Shown here in pieces: positions 7,903-16,723 of a stretch of 64,000 nt of DNA; within the stretch, counting starts at the first letter, position 1, and the number at the start of each line of letters is the position of its first letter. The DNA is from Bradyrhizobium ontarionense (GTDB lineage: Bacteria > Pseudomonadota > Alphaproteobacteria > Rhizobiales > Xanthobacteraceae): contig NZ_CP088156.1 in the NCBI RefSeq assembly GCF_021088345.1, positions 2,728,001 through 2,792,000 of the forward strand, given 5' to 3'. Both the position numbers and the translations under genes were made by a program. The notes beneath the pieces are model-generated. The model was not told the DNA's origin and made no database searches. It saw only the letters and a list, made by a program, of their open reading frames with translations.

Positions 7903-9665
7903 TGCTGCACCAGTGCTCCAGGTGATTTCAGGTACTTCTTCTGGATGGCGTCGAGCGCCCAATAGGTCAGCGCTCCCACCGTGCCGGTCGGGTTGTAGCC
8001 GGCGTTCTGCGGGAAGGTCGATGCGCCCATCACGAACACGTTCGGCACGTCCCACGACTGCAGATAGCGGTTGAGCACGCTGGTCTTGGGATCGGTGCCG
8101 GCCACCGTGCCGCCGGTGTTGTGCGTGCTCTGGTAGGGCACGACGTTCCATGGCGTGTTGAGGCGGTTGATCTGGGTCGTCTTCGCGCCCATCGCCTTGG
8201 CGATCGCCTCGCACCGCTCGGCCATCCAGTTGGCCATCTTGATCTCGTTCGGCTGGAAGTCGAACGTCATGCGCATCAGGGGACGGCCGAGCTGATCCTT
8301 GTAGGTCGGATCGAGGTCGAGATAGTTGGCGCGGTAGCTCATCACGCTGCCCTGCGCGCCGACATTGGTGACGCGCTGATAGGTCTCGCGCACCGCCTTC
8401 TTCCAGGCCGAGCCCCAATTCGGCGTGCCCCGCGGCGTCGGGCGGTACTGGATCGGACGACCGTTGGTATAGGCGTTGGTGATCGACGCGCCGCCGACGA
8501 AGCCGTGCGGTCCGTGATCGAAATTATCGCTGTTGTAGTCGTCCAGCGCGGCGCCGAGCGAGCCGGCCGCGGCGAACGGATTGAAGTTGACGTTGTCGAA
8601 GAACGCGGTCGCCCCCGAGCCGGTCTGGTAGGCGTAGTTGCGTCCGACGACACCCTCGCCGGTGCTGGCGTCGTAGGGCTTGCCGATCCCCGACAGCAGC
8701 ATCAGCCGGACGTTGAACAGGCCGTAGGCGCACAGCAGGACCAGGTCGGCCGGCTGCTCCCATTCCTCGCCATTGGCGTCGACATAGACGACGCCCGTCG
8801 CTGTTTTCCCGTCGCGCGACAGCTGGACCTTCGTGACCTCGCATTCGGTCCGGGCTTCGAAATTGGGCTCGCGCACCAGCGCCGGCAGCACGCAGGTCTG
8901 CGGCGACGACTTCGAATAGTTGGAGCAGCCGAAACGCTCGCAGAAGCCGCAATAGGTGCACGGCGCCATGCTGCAGCCATAGGGGTTGGTATAGGCAGCC
9001 GACAGGTTGGCCGACGGTCGCGGGAACGGGTGCAGCCCCATCTCCTTCGCCGCCTTCGTGAACAGCTCCTGCGAATAGCCCTGCTTCATCGGCGGCGTCG
9101 GATAGTCGCGCTCACGCGCGCCCTCGAACGGATTGCCGCCCGGCTGGACCTGTCCCTTGATGTTGCCGGCCTTGCCCGAGATCCCCGCGACATATTCGAA
9201 CTTGTCGTAGAACGGCTCGAGCTCGTCATAGCTCATCGGCCAGTCCTGGATCTGATGGCCCTCCGGCATGATGCCTTCGCCGTAGCGCTCGACCATGTGG
9301 CTGCGCAAACGGAAATCGTCGGGCAGGAAACGCCAGGTCTGGCCGTTCCAGTGCGAGCCCGCACCACCGACACCGTTGCCCGGCAGGAAGCTGCCCCAGC
9401 GGCGGATCGGCAACGCGGTCTGCGACGAGTTGTTGCGCATCGTCAGCGTTTCCTGCCGCGTGCGCAGGAAGATGTCGTGACGCACCGCATAACGCAGCTC
9501 GTCGGGCGCCGTGCCGATGTTGAAGTCGGTGGCGGTGTCGCGCCAGGGGCCGCGCTCGATCGCGACCACGTCCAGCCCGGAGCGGGCGAGTTCGAGCGCC
9601 ATGATCGAGCCGGTCCAGCCGAGCCCGACGATGACGGCATCCTTGCGTGGCAGACGACGGGTCAT
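7899..9665 (-). CDS. GMC-family FAD dehydrogenase, catalytic subunit (gluconate 2-dehydrogenase-like)
   Basis: A 588-residue flavoprotein. The ADP-binding motif is VIVGLGWTGS (residues 11-20). A cysteine-rich segment, CTYCGFCERFGC, lies in the middle and may hold an Fe-S cluster, as in FAD glucose dehydrogenases. The C-terminal catalytic region has STHNTGG and GYNPTGTVGALT, giving the expected His/Asn pair. It should oxidise a sugar acid, sugar or alcohol in the periplasm and hand electrons to the cytochrome subunit. It has no signal peptide of its own; export is presumably by co-translocation with the Tat-type small subunit. The start ATG overlaps the stop of the preceding subunit (TGATG). 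The exact substrate is not determinable here. Confidence 0.92.
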   Translation of the reverse strand: MTRRLPRKDAVIVGLGWTGSIMALELARSGLDVVAIERGPWRDTATDFNIGTAPDELRYAVRHDIFLRTRQETLTMRNNSSQTALPIRRWGSFLPGNGVGGAGSHWNGQTWRFLPDDFRLRSHMVERYGEGIMPEGHQIQDWPMSYDELEPFYDKFEYVAGISGKAGNIKGQVQPGGNPFEGARERDYPTPPMKQGYSQELFTKAAKEMGLHPFPRPSANLSAAYTNPYGCSMAPCTYCGFCERFGCSNYSKSSPQTCVLPALVREPNFEARTECEVTKVQLSRDGKTATGVVYVDANGEEWEQPADLVLLCAYGLFNVRLMLLSGIGKPYDASTGEGVVGRNYAYQTGSGATAFFDNVNFNPFAAAGSLGAALDDYNSDNFDHGPHGFVGGASITNAYTNGRPIQYRPTPRGTPNWGSAWKKAVRETYQRVTNVGAQGSVMSYRANYLDLDPTYKDQLGRPLMRMTFDFQPNEIKMANWMAERCEAIAKAMGAKTTQINRLNTPWNVVPYQSTHNTGGTVAGTDPKTSVLNRYLQSWDVPNVFVMGASTFPQNAGYNPTGTVGALTYWALDAIQKKYLKSPGALVQQ

Positions 9666-10456
9666 CAGCGTACTCCCCAGGCGGGCTGGCCCTGCAGGCT
9701 CACCGGCGGCAGCGTGTATGGCTTGTTCGGATTGTCGATCACGTCGCGGAAGTCGTAGCGCACGCCGGGAAAGCCGATCAGCTTCCAGCCGGCCATGTCC
9801 TTGTTGCCGCCGTAGATCGGGTCGGCGAAGAATCCTTCCATCGTGTTGGCGTGGACGGCATTGAACAGCATGCGGCTGGCAAAACCTTCGAACTTGATGT
9901 CGCCCTTCTCCATGCCGGCCAGCAGCTTGTCTTTTTCGTCGGCAGACAGATCGACGAAGCCGCGCCCGCCGAAATTGGCCTTGCAGTAGGCCGCGAGCGC
10001 CGCCAGCCCCTGGCGATATTGCTGGCGTGGCGTGAGCGGCGATTGCAGACCCTGCGTCGGCAGCGGATTCGCCGGAAATGGTCCCGTCATGTAGAGCCAG
10101 TCATGCCCGCCATAGGGGCCGGTGAGCTGGCGATCGATGAAGGTGGTGACCCCGGACTCCTTGGCGCCTGGACCAAGCTCGTCCGCCGGAATCAGGCGAT
10201 CGACGATGGCATCGACCACCGCCGCTTCATCGGCCGTGAAGAACAGCCAGCCGCCCGGCACCACCGGCGTGACCGGATAGGCTTCGTTGGGGCGCCAGGG
10301 CAGCACCTTGGTGACGACTTTGGCAGTCGCACCCGACGTCGTGATCAGGAGTGCGGCTGTCGCCAGCAGGCTTCGTCGCGACACTCCAGAATGTCGTGGC
10401 GCTTCGGTCGGCGGCGCGAACTTCGCGCGCATGGCCGAGCGATCGTCGGTGTGCAT
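9665..10456 (-). CDS. Gluconate 2-dehydrogenase subunit 3-family protein, Tat-exported
   Basis: A 263-residue protein matching the small (gamma) subunit of gluconate 2-dehydrogenase-type complexes. A twin-arginine signal SRRSLLATAALLI lies at about residues 26-38, consistent with folded co-export of the FAD subunit. The motif DAIVDRLIPADELGPGAKESGV is typical of the family. The start ATG at 10456 has a GGAG Shine-Dalgarno. It is the first gene of a three-gene operon (subunit 3, GMC subunit, cytochrome c), all overlapping by 1-4 bases. The 225-bp region upstream is shared with the divergent SNase gene. Confidence 0.92.
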   Translation of the reverse strand: MHTDDRSAMRAKFAPPTEAPRHSGVSRRSLLATAALLITTSGATAKVVTKVLPWRPNEAYPVTPVVPGGWLFFTADEAAVVDAIVDRLIPADELGPGAKESGVTTFIDRQLTGPYGGHDWLYMTGPFPANPLPTQGLQSPLTPRQQYRQGLAALAAYCKANFGGRGFVDLSADEKDKLLAGMEKGDIKFEGFASRMLFNAVHANTMEGFFADPIYGGNKDMAGWKLIGFPGVRYDFRDVIDNPNKPYTLPPVSLQGQPAWGVR

Positions 10457-10681
10457 TGTCTCTCTCCGCAGGCGGATCAGGTGATCGATCCGCAGGCGCT
10501 CTTCTTAGACGGATTCGTTAACAATTCTGTCGCCGTTTGAATGCAGCAGGCTCATGGCGCTCTGCGTTGAGCGACACAAGACCAACATCACCACGAGGAG
10601 ATCCTGCAGTCGCAACGCACAAATTGATCATCCAATGTCCGGGGTGCTAGGACTGCGCCGTGCACGGGCAAGGAGTGGGGC

Positions 10682-11452
10682 ATGCGGATATCGACCACGA
10701 TATCTCGGACTTTGATGGTCATCGCCGTGGTGTCGGGCGCAACCAGCCCGGCGACGGCGGCAAGCGCCGTCGTCCGGAGCGGCGACACCATCCAGCTCGG
10801 CGACAGCGTCTTCCGGCTCGACGGCATCGATGCCCCCGAGGTCGATCAGCTCTGCATCGACGATCATGCCGATTCCTGGAACTGCGGGGTCGAAGCGCGC
10901 GAGCAGCTCACCAGGCTGATCGGCGGCCGCTCGGTGCGCTGCGACGATCTCGGTCCTGACAAGCCGCTGAAGACGCGCCGGATCGGCATCTGCACGGTTG
11001 ACGGCGACAAGATGAGTCTGAACCAGCAGGTGGCGCGGGCAGGCTTCGCCGTGAGCGCCGACCCCGCCGCCAAATATCGCGGCAAGGATGACATCGCGGC
11101 CGCCAGAGAGACGCTGAGCGGTCTCTGGAAAGGATGCTTCGTCGCGCCGGGCGAATTCCGCACCGACAAGAAGGATGGCGTGCTGCTCGGCGCGTCCTGC
11201 CGCGCCGACCGCGATCGCGAGATTCGCGCCGCGCTGTTTCCGGACGCGCCGGCCATGCCACCCGGCTGCAGCATCAAGGGCAAGTTCGCGGTGCGCGCCC
11301 GCGTCACCGGCAACATCGGCATCTACCATCTGCAGGGCTGCCCGAGCTATCCCGCGACCACGGAGCCGGATCGCTGGTTCTGCTCGGAAGACGATGCACG
11401 AGCGGCCGGTTTCCGCCGCGCCTTCAACTGCCGCGCACCGAAGGGCAAGTGA
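10682..11452 (+). CDS. Exported staphylococcal nuclease-like (SNase/thermonuclease) protein
   Basis: A 256-residue protein with a Sec signal peptide (first ~27 residues, ending TSPATAAS). The SNase-like fold begins at about residue 33; the [15 protein letters not shown] segment carries the conserved Asp and Glu region, and a [11 protein letters not shown] strand follows. Members cleave DNA/RNA or serve as inactive binding domains. The C-terminal ~80 residues contain several cysteines and a [14 protein letters not shown] block, a module often found after SNase domains in rhizobia. The start is supported by AAGGAG six bases upstream. It is monocistronic and divergent from the dehydrogenase operon. 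Confidence 0.88.
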   Translation: MRISTTISRTLMVIAVVSGATSPATAASAVVRSGDTIQLGDSVFRLDGIDAPEVDQLCIDDHADSWNCGVEAREQLTRLIGGRSVRCDDLGPDKPLKTRRIGICTVDGDKMSLNQQVARAGFAVSADPAAKYRGKDDIAAARETLSGLWKGCFVAPGEFRTDKKDGVLLGASCRADRDREIRAALFPDAPAMPPGCSIKGKFAVRARVTGNIGIYHLQGCPSYPATTEPDRWFCSEDDARAAGFRRAFNCRAPKGK

Positions 11453-11532
11453 CGAGCGACATCCTCGGTGATGGCATCAATCGCCGAGCCTGACGTCGGC
11501 GCCGTCGCGTCAGCGGGAGCCGCCGGCTCTGC

Positions 11533-12864
11533 TCAGCGGCTCACGCGCCAGATCGTGCCGTTGCCGTCCTCGGAGATCAAAAGACTGCCGTCGCGCGCCA
11601 CGGTGACGCCGACCGGCCGCCCCCAGACTTCGCGGTCGTTGACGACGAAGCCGGTGACGAAATCCTCATACGCACCGGTTGGCATGCCGTCCTGCAGCCG
11701 GATGCGGATGACCTTGTAGCCGGTGCGCTTGGACCGGTTCCACGAGCCGTGCTCGGCCGCGAAGGCGTCGCCGCGATACTCCGGCGGAAACAGGCCCGCG
11801 TCGTAGAAGGTCAAGCCGAGCGACGCCGAATGCGCCTGCAGCAGCACGTCGGGAATCGTGATCTTGCCCTTGAGGTCGGGGCGCTCACCGGCATGGCGCG
11901 GGTCCGGATTGTCGCCCATGTAGTACCAGGGCCAGCCGTAGAAGCCGCCCTCCTTCACACGCGTGACATAGTCCGGGACCAGATCGTCACCGAGGCCGTC
12001 GCGCTCGTTGGTGGAGCACCAGGGCGCGCCGGTCGCAGGCTGAATGGCGAGCCCGACACAGTTGCGGATACCGGTTGCAAACAGACTCTGGTTCTTGCCG
12101 GCGGGATCGAAGGAAAGCACGGCGGCACGGTCGATCTCCGCCCCCCAGGCCGCGCCCAGCGGATGGGCATTGGTCCAGGCGGCGAGACCACCGGCGGGCT
12201 CGCCCAGGGCTTCGCCGACATTGCCGGCGGACCCGACCGACACCAGCATGCGCTTGTCGTCCCTGGTGAAGACGACGTCGCGCGTCGAATGACCGTACCC
12301 GGCCGGCAGGTCGGGGACGACGACCTCCAACGGCCCCGACGCCTTCATGGCACCGCTACGGTAGGGAAAGCGCATGACCCGCTCGGTGCTGGCGACATAG
12401 ACCCATTGCGGATCGGCGCTTGGATAGAACGCGATGCCGAAGGGGTGACCGAGCCGATCGGCGAAGATCTCGCTCGATGCAACCCTGCTGCCGTCCTCGC
12501 TCGGGCGCAGCACGCGAACGCGGCCCGCCCGGGTCTCGGCGACGAAGATGTCGCCGTTCGGCGCCGTGCGGATGATCCGCGGGCCGCTCAGCCCCTCGGC
12601 GAACAGCGCGATCTTGAAGCCGTCGGCCACCTTCGGCACGGCGGAGGCTGGCCGCTGCACCACGCGCGAGACGTTGGCGGCGGACGCCGTCGCGCCCGGC
12701 TTGGGCAAGTCCTGGGGGCGGAACAGCCTGGTGGTGCCGGGCGTATCGCCCTGCCAGCTGCCGAACGCGTCCCTCCCTTGGAGCATCGCCGGTTCGGCTG
12801 CGGCCGCGGTCGCCGCCAGCACGGCCAGAGCCGCCACGACAGCCGTTCTCTTGCGTCTCATCAT
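11533..12864 (-). CDS. Exported sorbosone/glucose dehydrogenase-like (PQQ-type beta-propeller) protein
   Basis: A 443-residue protein starting at the first of two ATGs (MMRRKRT) behind a GAGGA Shine-Dalgarno. It has a typical signal peptide (VVAALAVLAATAAAAEP). The mature part is a six-bladed propeller of the GSDH/sorbosone dehydrogenase type: GLSGPRIIRTAPNGDIFVAE, then FGIAFYPSADPQWVYVA, and a C-terminal DGSLLISEDGNGTIWRV. Members oxidise sugars with PQQ in the periplasm, though many are uncharacterised. The GDDLVPDYVTRVKEGGFYGW segment is typical of the membrane-bound pyranose/sorbosone branch. It lies head-to-tail downstream of the ClC gene, with an 88-bp gap. Confidence 0.88.
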   Translation of the reverse strand: MMRRKRTAVVAALAVLAATAAAAEPAMLQGRDAFGSWQGDTPGTTRLFRPQDLPKPGATASAANVSRVVQRPASAVPKVADGFKIALFAEGLSGPRIIRTAPNGDIFVAETRAGRVRVLRPSEDGSRVASSEIFADRLGHPFGIAFYPSADPQWVYVASTERVMRFPYRSGAMKASGPLEVVVPDLPAGYGHSTRDVVFTRDDKRMLVSVGSAGNVGEALGEPAGGLAAWTNAHPLGAAWGAEIDRAAVLSFDPAGKNQSLFATGIRNCVGLAIQPATGAPWCSTNERDGLGDDLVPDYVTRVKEGGFYGWPWYYMGDNPDPRHAGERPDLKGKITIPDVLLQAHSASLGLTFYDAGLFPPEYRGDAFAAEHGSWNRSKRTGYKVIRIRLQDGMPTGAYEDFVTGFVVNDREVWGRPVGVTVARDGSLLISEDGNGTIWRVSR

Positions 12865-12952
12865 GCAGTCCTCGCGCGTCCAGCGTCTCAAGCGGCCGGC
12901 AGCGTATCCCGTTCCCTTCCCCGAGATCACGCAGCGCGGCGATGTGAGGCGA

Positions 12953-14737
12953 TCACGACAGCGCGCCGAGCACTCCGCGCGTCGCCTGATCGATCTCCTC
13001 GACGTAGCGGCGGCGCGCGAAGGACTCGGTCAGGAAGCCGATCACCTTGCGGCTGTTCTCCGATTCCAGCACTGCCAGCACCTCCGCGCCGGAATCGTCG
13101 AAGATCTTCATCGCCGTCTTGACGTTCATTTCAGGCAACAGCGCGACCTCGAAATATTTGGCGAGCTCGACCACCTGGATCTCGTCGGCGATGGAATCCA
13201 GCTCGCCCGAGAACAGGTCGGGCAGCGAGACCAACCCGCAGTAATCGTCACTGTTGTTGACCACCACGACGGCCTGGCGCGTGCCGAGCGCGAATTCACG
13301 CCGGCACGCCGCGATCGTGGTGGTGGTCGGCACCTTGCCGACGTCGGAGCGCATCAGCCGCTCGACGGTGAGATTGCGCAGCCAGCCGACGTCGTTGGCG
13401 CTGCGGATGGTCTCGCCGCGCAGATGCAGCCGCCAGGTCGAGAACGAGTGCCCGAACAGGACGCGGACGCAGACCGACGTCACGATGCACGCCGCCAGCA
13501 CCACGGCGGTGACGTCGACGCTGCGCGTCATTTCCAGCACCAGGAACGACATCGTCAGCGGCCCGCCGACGATGGCGACCCCGAGTGTCGCCATGCCCGT
13601 CAGCATCGCCACGACAGGATCGAGTGCGAGCCCGACGCCGACCATCGTGAGCAGTCCCGCGAACAGCTTGCCGAGCAGGCTGCCAATGAACAGCGAGGCG
13701 AAGAACAGTCCACCGCGAAAGCCTGACGCCAGCGAAATCAGGCAGGCCGCGAGCTTGAGCACGATGATGGTGGCGATCATGCCGACCGCCATCTCGCGAT
13801 GCAGGTCCAGCAGCATCGCGCCGTGTCCGGCCGCCAGCACCTGCGGCGTCACGATGGCCATCGCGCCGACGCAGACGCCCCCGACGGCAGGACGCAGCCA
13901 GACCGGGATGCGGACGAACAGCCGCTCCACCGCAGGTGAGGCGCGCATCACCACGATGCCGATGCCGCTCACGAGCAGGGCCAGCACGAACAGCGCGACG
14001 TACTGCTCGAAGCCGACCGCGCCGACCTTCTGGATCTCGATCGAATAAGGCGCCCCGGCGAGATATTGCGACGTCAGCGCGCCCGCCAGCGACGCCGCCA
14101 GGATCGGCGCGGCGCTGCCGACAGAGTAAACGCCTACGATCAGCTCACACGCATAGAACGCGCCCGTGATCGGCGCGCCGAACGCGGCGGCGATGGCTGC
14201 GGCCGCGCCGCAGCCGAGGATCAGGCGCATATCGTTGCGGCGAAGCGTGAGGTACTGCCCAAGCAGCGAGGCTATGCCGGCGCCGATCTGGGTGTAGCCG
14301 GCCTCGAGGCCGACCGAGGCGCCGGAGCCATTGGAGACCAGGGTCTGGCCGCTCACCACGACGCTGTCGCGCATCGACAGCCGGCCGCCGCGCAGCGCAT
14401 TGGCCTCCACCGGGTCGACAGCGGGCGCGATCTTCCAGCGCCGCCGCAGCCACTCCATGATGCCGAGGGCGAGGCCGCCAAGTGCCGGAGCCGTCACCGC
14501 GATCACCGGGTTCACCCAGGCATTGGCGCTGAGCCGCACGTCGATCGGGATGCCATAGATCAGCATATGGGCAAGCTGCGCGATGAGGCTCATGACCGTC
14601 ACGGTCGCACCCGTCGCGACGCCGATCACAAGTGCCAGCAGGATCAGGTAGAATTCGTTGCTGCGCAGCAGCGCCCGCAGCCGCGTGACCACCCGGTTCG
14701 AAGCCTTGCGATCAATGATATGCGACAGCGACAGCAC
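12953..14737 (-). CDS. ClC-family chloride channel/antiporter with C-terminal CBS pair
   Basis: A 594-residue protein with about ten hydrophobic helices (residues 28-430) followed by a cytosolic CBS region (about 450-590). The gating-glutamate segment is present as SVGLEAGYTQIG, a variant of the usual GREGPTVQIG that keeps the Glu. GFRGGLFFASLFIG matches the third anion-pathway motif. The first anion motif (GSGIP) is not recognisable: the matching stretch reads AVDPVEANAL. This implies altered ion selectivity or coupling. The start is a GTG at 14737, with an in-frame TAG 15 bases upstream; no strong Shine-Dalgarno is seen, so the start is uncertain. Confidence 0.88.
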   Translation of the reverse strand: MLSLSHIIDRKASNRVVTRLRALLRSNEFYLILLALVIGVATGATVTVMSLIAQLAHMLIYGIPIDVRLSANAWVNPVIAVTAPALGGLALGIMEWLRRRWKIAPAVDPVEANALRGGRLSMRDSVVVSGQTLVSNGSGASVGLEAGYTQIGAGIASLLGQYLTLRRNDMRLILGCGAAAAIAAAFGAPITGAFYACELIVGVYSVGSAAPILAASLAGALTSQYLAGAPYSIEIQKVGAVGFEQYVALFVLALLVSGIGIVVMRASPAVERLFVRIPVWLRPAVGGVCVGAMAIVTPQVLAAGHGAMLLDLHREMAVGMIATIIVLKLAACLISLASGFRGGLFFASLFIGSLLGKLFAGLLTMVGVGLALDPVVAMLTGMATLGVAIVGGPLTMSFLVLEMTRSVDVTAVVLAACIVTSVCVRVLFGHSFSTWRLHLRGETIRSANDVGWLRNLTVERLMRSDVGKVPTTTTIAACRREFALGTRQAVVVVNNSDDYCGLVSLPDLFSGELDSIADEIQVVELAKYFEVALLPEMNVKTAMKIFDDSGAEVLAVLESENSRKVIGFLTESFARRRYVEEIDQATRGVLGALS

Positions 14738-14959
14738 GGAGAGCCATTTCTTCTACGAGGAGGCCTCTTCGTGGCAATAACCTGCCGGATTTGCTCGAAC
14801 AAGCGCGAATTCCCGCCGCACCTAAACGTGGTTGACCGGTCCGGAAAATGGAACCGCCACCGCCTGCCCGGCGAGCGAAAGCGTCGCTGCCCCGGGGCGT
14901 GACAGACACAACAGCCCGTGCTGGGGCCAAGCGCCCCGCTCCCCAGGCGCGAAACGACG

Positions 14960-14989
14960 GCGCCCGCCGTGGAGCTCCACAGCGGGCGC
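14960..14989 (-). terminator. Strong hairpin downstream of the thiolase gene
   Basis: A 30-bp near-perfect palindrome (arms GCGCCCGC and GCGGGCGC around GTGGAGCTCCAC, one mismatched pair) about 30 bp past the thiolase stop. There is no clear U-tract, so it may end transcription weakly or protect the mRNA 3' end. Confidence 0.6.
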
Positions 14990-15019
14990 TGACAACTTAA
15001 ATCAAACAGACGGGATCGC

Positions 15020-16252
15020 TCAGACCCGCTCGATGATGATGGCCGGCGCCATGCCACCGGCCGCGCACATCGTGACCAGGCCGCGCTTGAGATCGCGCCG
15101 CTCCAACTCGTCGAGCAAGGTCCCGATCAGGATAGAACCAGTGGCGCCGATCGGATGCCCCAGCGCGATCGAGCCGCCATTGACGTTGACCTTGGCGCGG
15201 TCGAGCTTGAGGTCGCGGACGTACTTCTCGGCAACGACCGCAAAAGCCTCGTTGATCTCGAACAGGTCGATGTCGTCGAGCGTCAGCCCGGCCTTCGCCA
15301 GCACCTTCCGCGTTGCAGGCACCGGCGCGTTCAGCATCAGGGTCGGGTCATCGCCCATGTTGGCCATCGCCACGACGCGGGCCCGCGGCTTCAGACCGTG
15401 GGCCTTGGCGTAGGATGGCGACGCCAGCAGGATGGCGGCTGCGCCGTCGACCACGCCGGAGGAGTTGCCGGCATGATGCATGAACGCGATCTCGAGGCCG
15501 GGATAGCGCTGCAGGATCAGGCCGCGATAGGTCGTGCCCTTGTCGTCGAGCGCATAATCGGCGATCGCCGGAAACGCCGGCTTCAGCCCGGCCAGTGCCT
15601 CGGCCGTGGTCTGCGGCCGCGGATATTCTTCATGATCGAGCGCAAGGCTGCCGTCCTCACGGTGGACCGCCACCAGGCTCTTCTTGAAATGACCGCCGGC
15701 GATCGCGGCTGCCGCGCGCTTCTGGCTTTGCAGCCCGAGCGCATCGACATCGGCCCGGGTGATGCCTTCCATGGTGGCGATCGCGTCGGCGCAGACACCC
15801 TGGTGCGACTGCGGATGCAGCGCCCGCAGATGCAGGTTGCCGGCATCCATCATCAGCGGCCCGTCGCCGCGCCGTCCCTCCATCGACATCATCTCGCAGC
15901 CGCCGGCGACAACGAGATCCTCCTGCCCGGCCATGATCGAGGCCGCCGCGATGTTGACGCTGGTGATGCCGGAGCCGCAGAAGCGGTCGAGCGTGACGCC
16001 GGAGGCGCGGATGTCGTAGCCGGCATCGAGCGCCGACATGCGGCCGAGATCGCCGCTCTGCGGGCCGCGCTGTGACGAGCAGCCCCAGATGATGTCGTCG
16101 ACATCGGCTGTCTTGATGCCGGTGCGGTCGGCCAGCGCGCGCAGCACGGTGGCGCCGAGATGCTGCGGATGCAGCCCCGCGAGCGCGCCCTTGCCGGCCT
16201 TGCCGATGCCGCGCGGAGTCCTGCAGGCGTCGATGATCAGCGCGTCGACCAT
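15020..16252 (-). CDS. Acetyl-CoA acetyltransferase/3-ketoacyl-CoA thiolase family protein
   Basis: A 410-residue thiolase. The acyl-enzyme Cys92 sits in LDRFCGSGITS, the active-site His366 in GGSIALGHPIGATG and the second Cys396 in TMCAAGGMAP. Its length is normal for the family. It catalyses thiolytic cleavage or condensation of acyl-CoAs. Chain-length preference is not readable; the LIIDACRTPRG N-terminus and the SSQRGPQSGDLG loop place it among FadA-like or steroid-type thiolases as much as PhaA. The ATG at 16252 has AAAGGA six bases upstream; a longer frame to 16699 is rejected. It is divergent from the MmgE/PrpD operon and has no beta-oxidation partners nearby. Confidence 0.9.
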   Translation of the reverse strand: MVDALIIDACRTPRGIGKAGKGALAGLHPQHLGATVLRALADRTGIKTADVDDIIWGCSSQRGPQSGDLGRMSALDAGYDIRASGVTLDRFCGSGITSVNIAAASIMAGQEDLVVAGGCEMMSMEGRRGDGPLMMDAGNLHLRALHPQSHQGVCADAIATMEGITRADVDALGLQSQKRAAAAIAGGHFKKSLVAVHREDGSLALDHEEYPRPQTTAEALAGLKPAFPAIADYALDDKGTTYRGLILQRYPGLEIAFMHHAGNSSGVVDGAAAILLASPSYAKAHGLKPRARVVAMANMGDDPTLMLNAPVPATRKVLAKAGLTLDDIDLFEINEAFAVVAEKYVRDLKLDRAKVNVNGGSIALGHPIGATGSILIGTLLDELERRDLKRGLVTMCAAGGMAPAIIIERV

Positions 16253-16723
16253 GGTGTTTCCTTTGCCCGATGTTGTTGTGAGCTTGGCGGTCAGGCAGTG
16301 GCACAGCGCCACCAGGACCGCCTTTGCTGTCGCATAGCATTCCGCCGGCGGTGTCCACAACGGCGCTTCAAGCTGTCGGCGCATGACCGGAACGCACGAC
16401 ATATCGTTGAAGCAACTCACCTTTCCGCCAGGCGAACAATTCATGGGAGCTGCGGGATGGATCGGCCTTCTGACAGGCCGGTTGAAGAGAGGCCTCCCCT
16501 CGCGCGGACCCGCTGCAGCGCACATCGAACCACCGCGTCCGCAACATTGCTGAGTGGGCCATAGAGCATTGTCCAACCAAGAAAACTGACCGTTCACCCA
16601 AGGCTTCTTGTAAAGCCCGAGCGACTGCAAGATCCTGGCATGCCAGGAGCGAATTGGGATCAGGATCGCTCCACGGGCCAATCGCAACACGGACGCCACA
16701 AGGCGCCGGATCGGGAGGACGTC
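16253..16723. other. Divergent intergenic region upstream of the MmgE/PrpD operon
   Basis: 471 bp between the thiolase and MmgE/PrpD genes. Apart from the 16-bp palindrome listed separately I see no conserved structure and no credible small gene; short minus-strand frames here lack a Shine-Dalgarno and have random-looking composition. Confidence 0.5.
16633..16648. promoter_or_regulatory. Perfect 16-bp palindrome, candidate operator of the MmgE/PrpD operon
   Basis: TCCTGGCATGCCAGGA is its own reverse complement and lies 75 bp upstream of the MmgE/PrpD start codon, a typical operator position. No regulator gene is adjacent, so the binding protein is unknown; GntR or LacI-type dimers bind sites like this. 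Confidence 0.5.

Noticed and set aside
8121..9758. A 545-codon plus-strand open frame opposite the GMC dehydrogenase
   Set aside because: Its composition is that of an antisense shadow; the minus strand encodes a complete, motif-bearing flavoprotein coupled to its neighbours.
12548..13726. A 392-codon plus-strand frame over the dehydrogenase-like and ClC genes
   Set aside because: It crosses two convincing minus-strand genes and shows no domain or ribosome-binding site.
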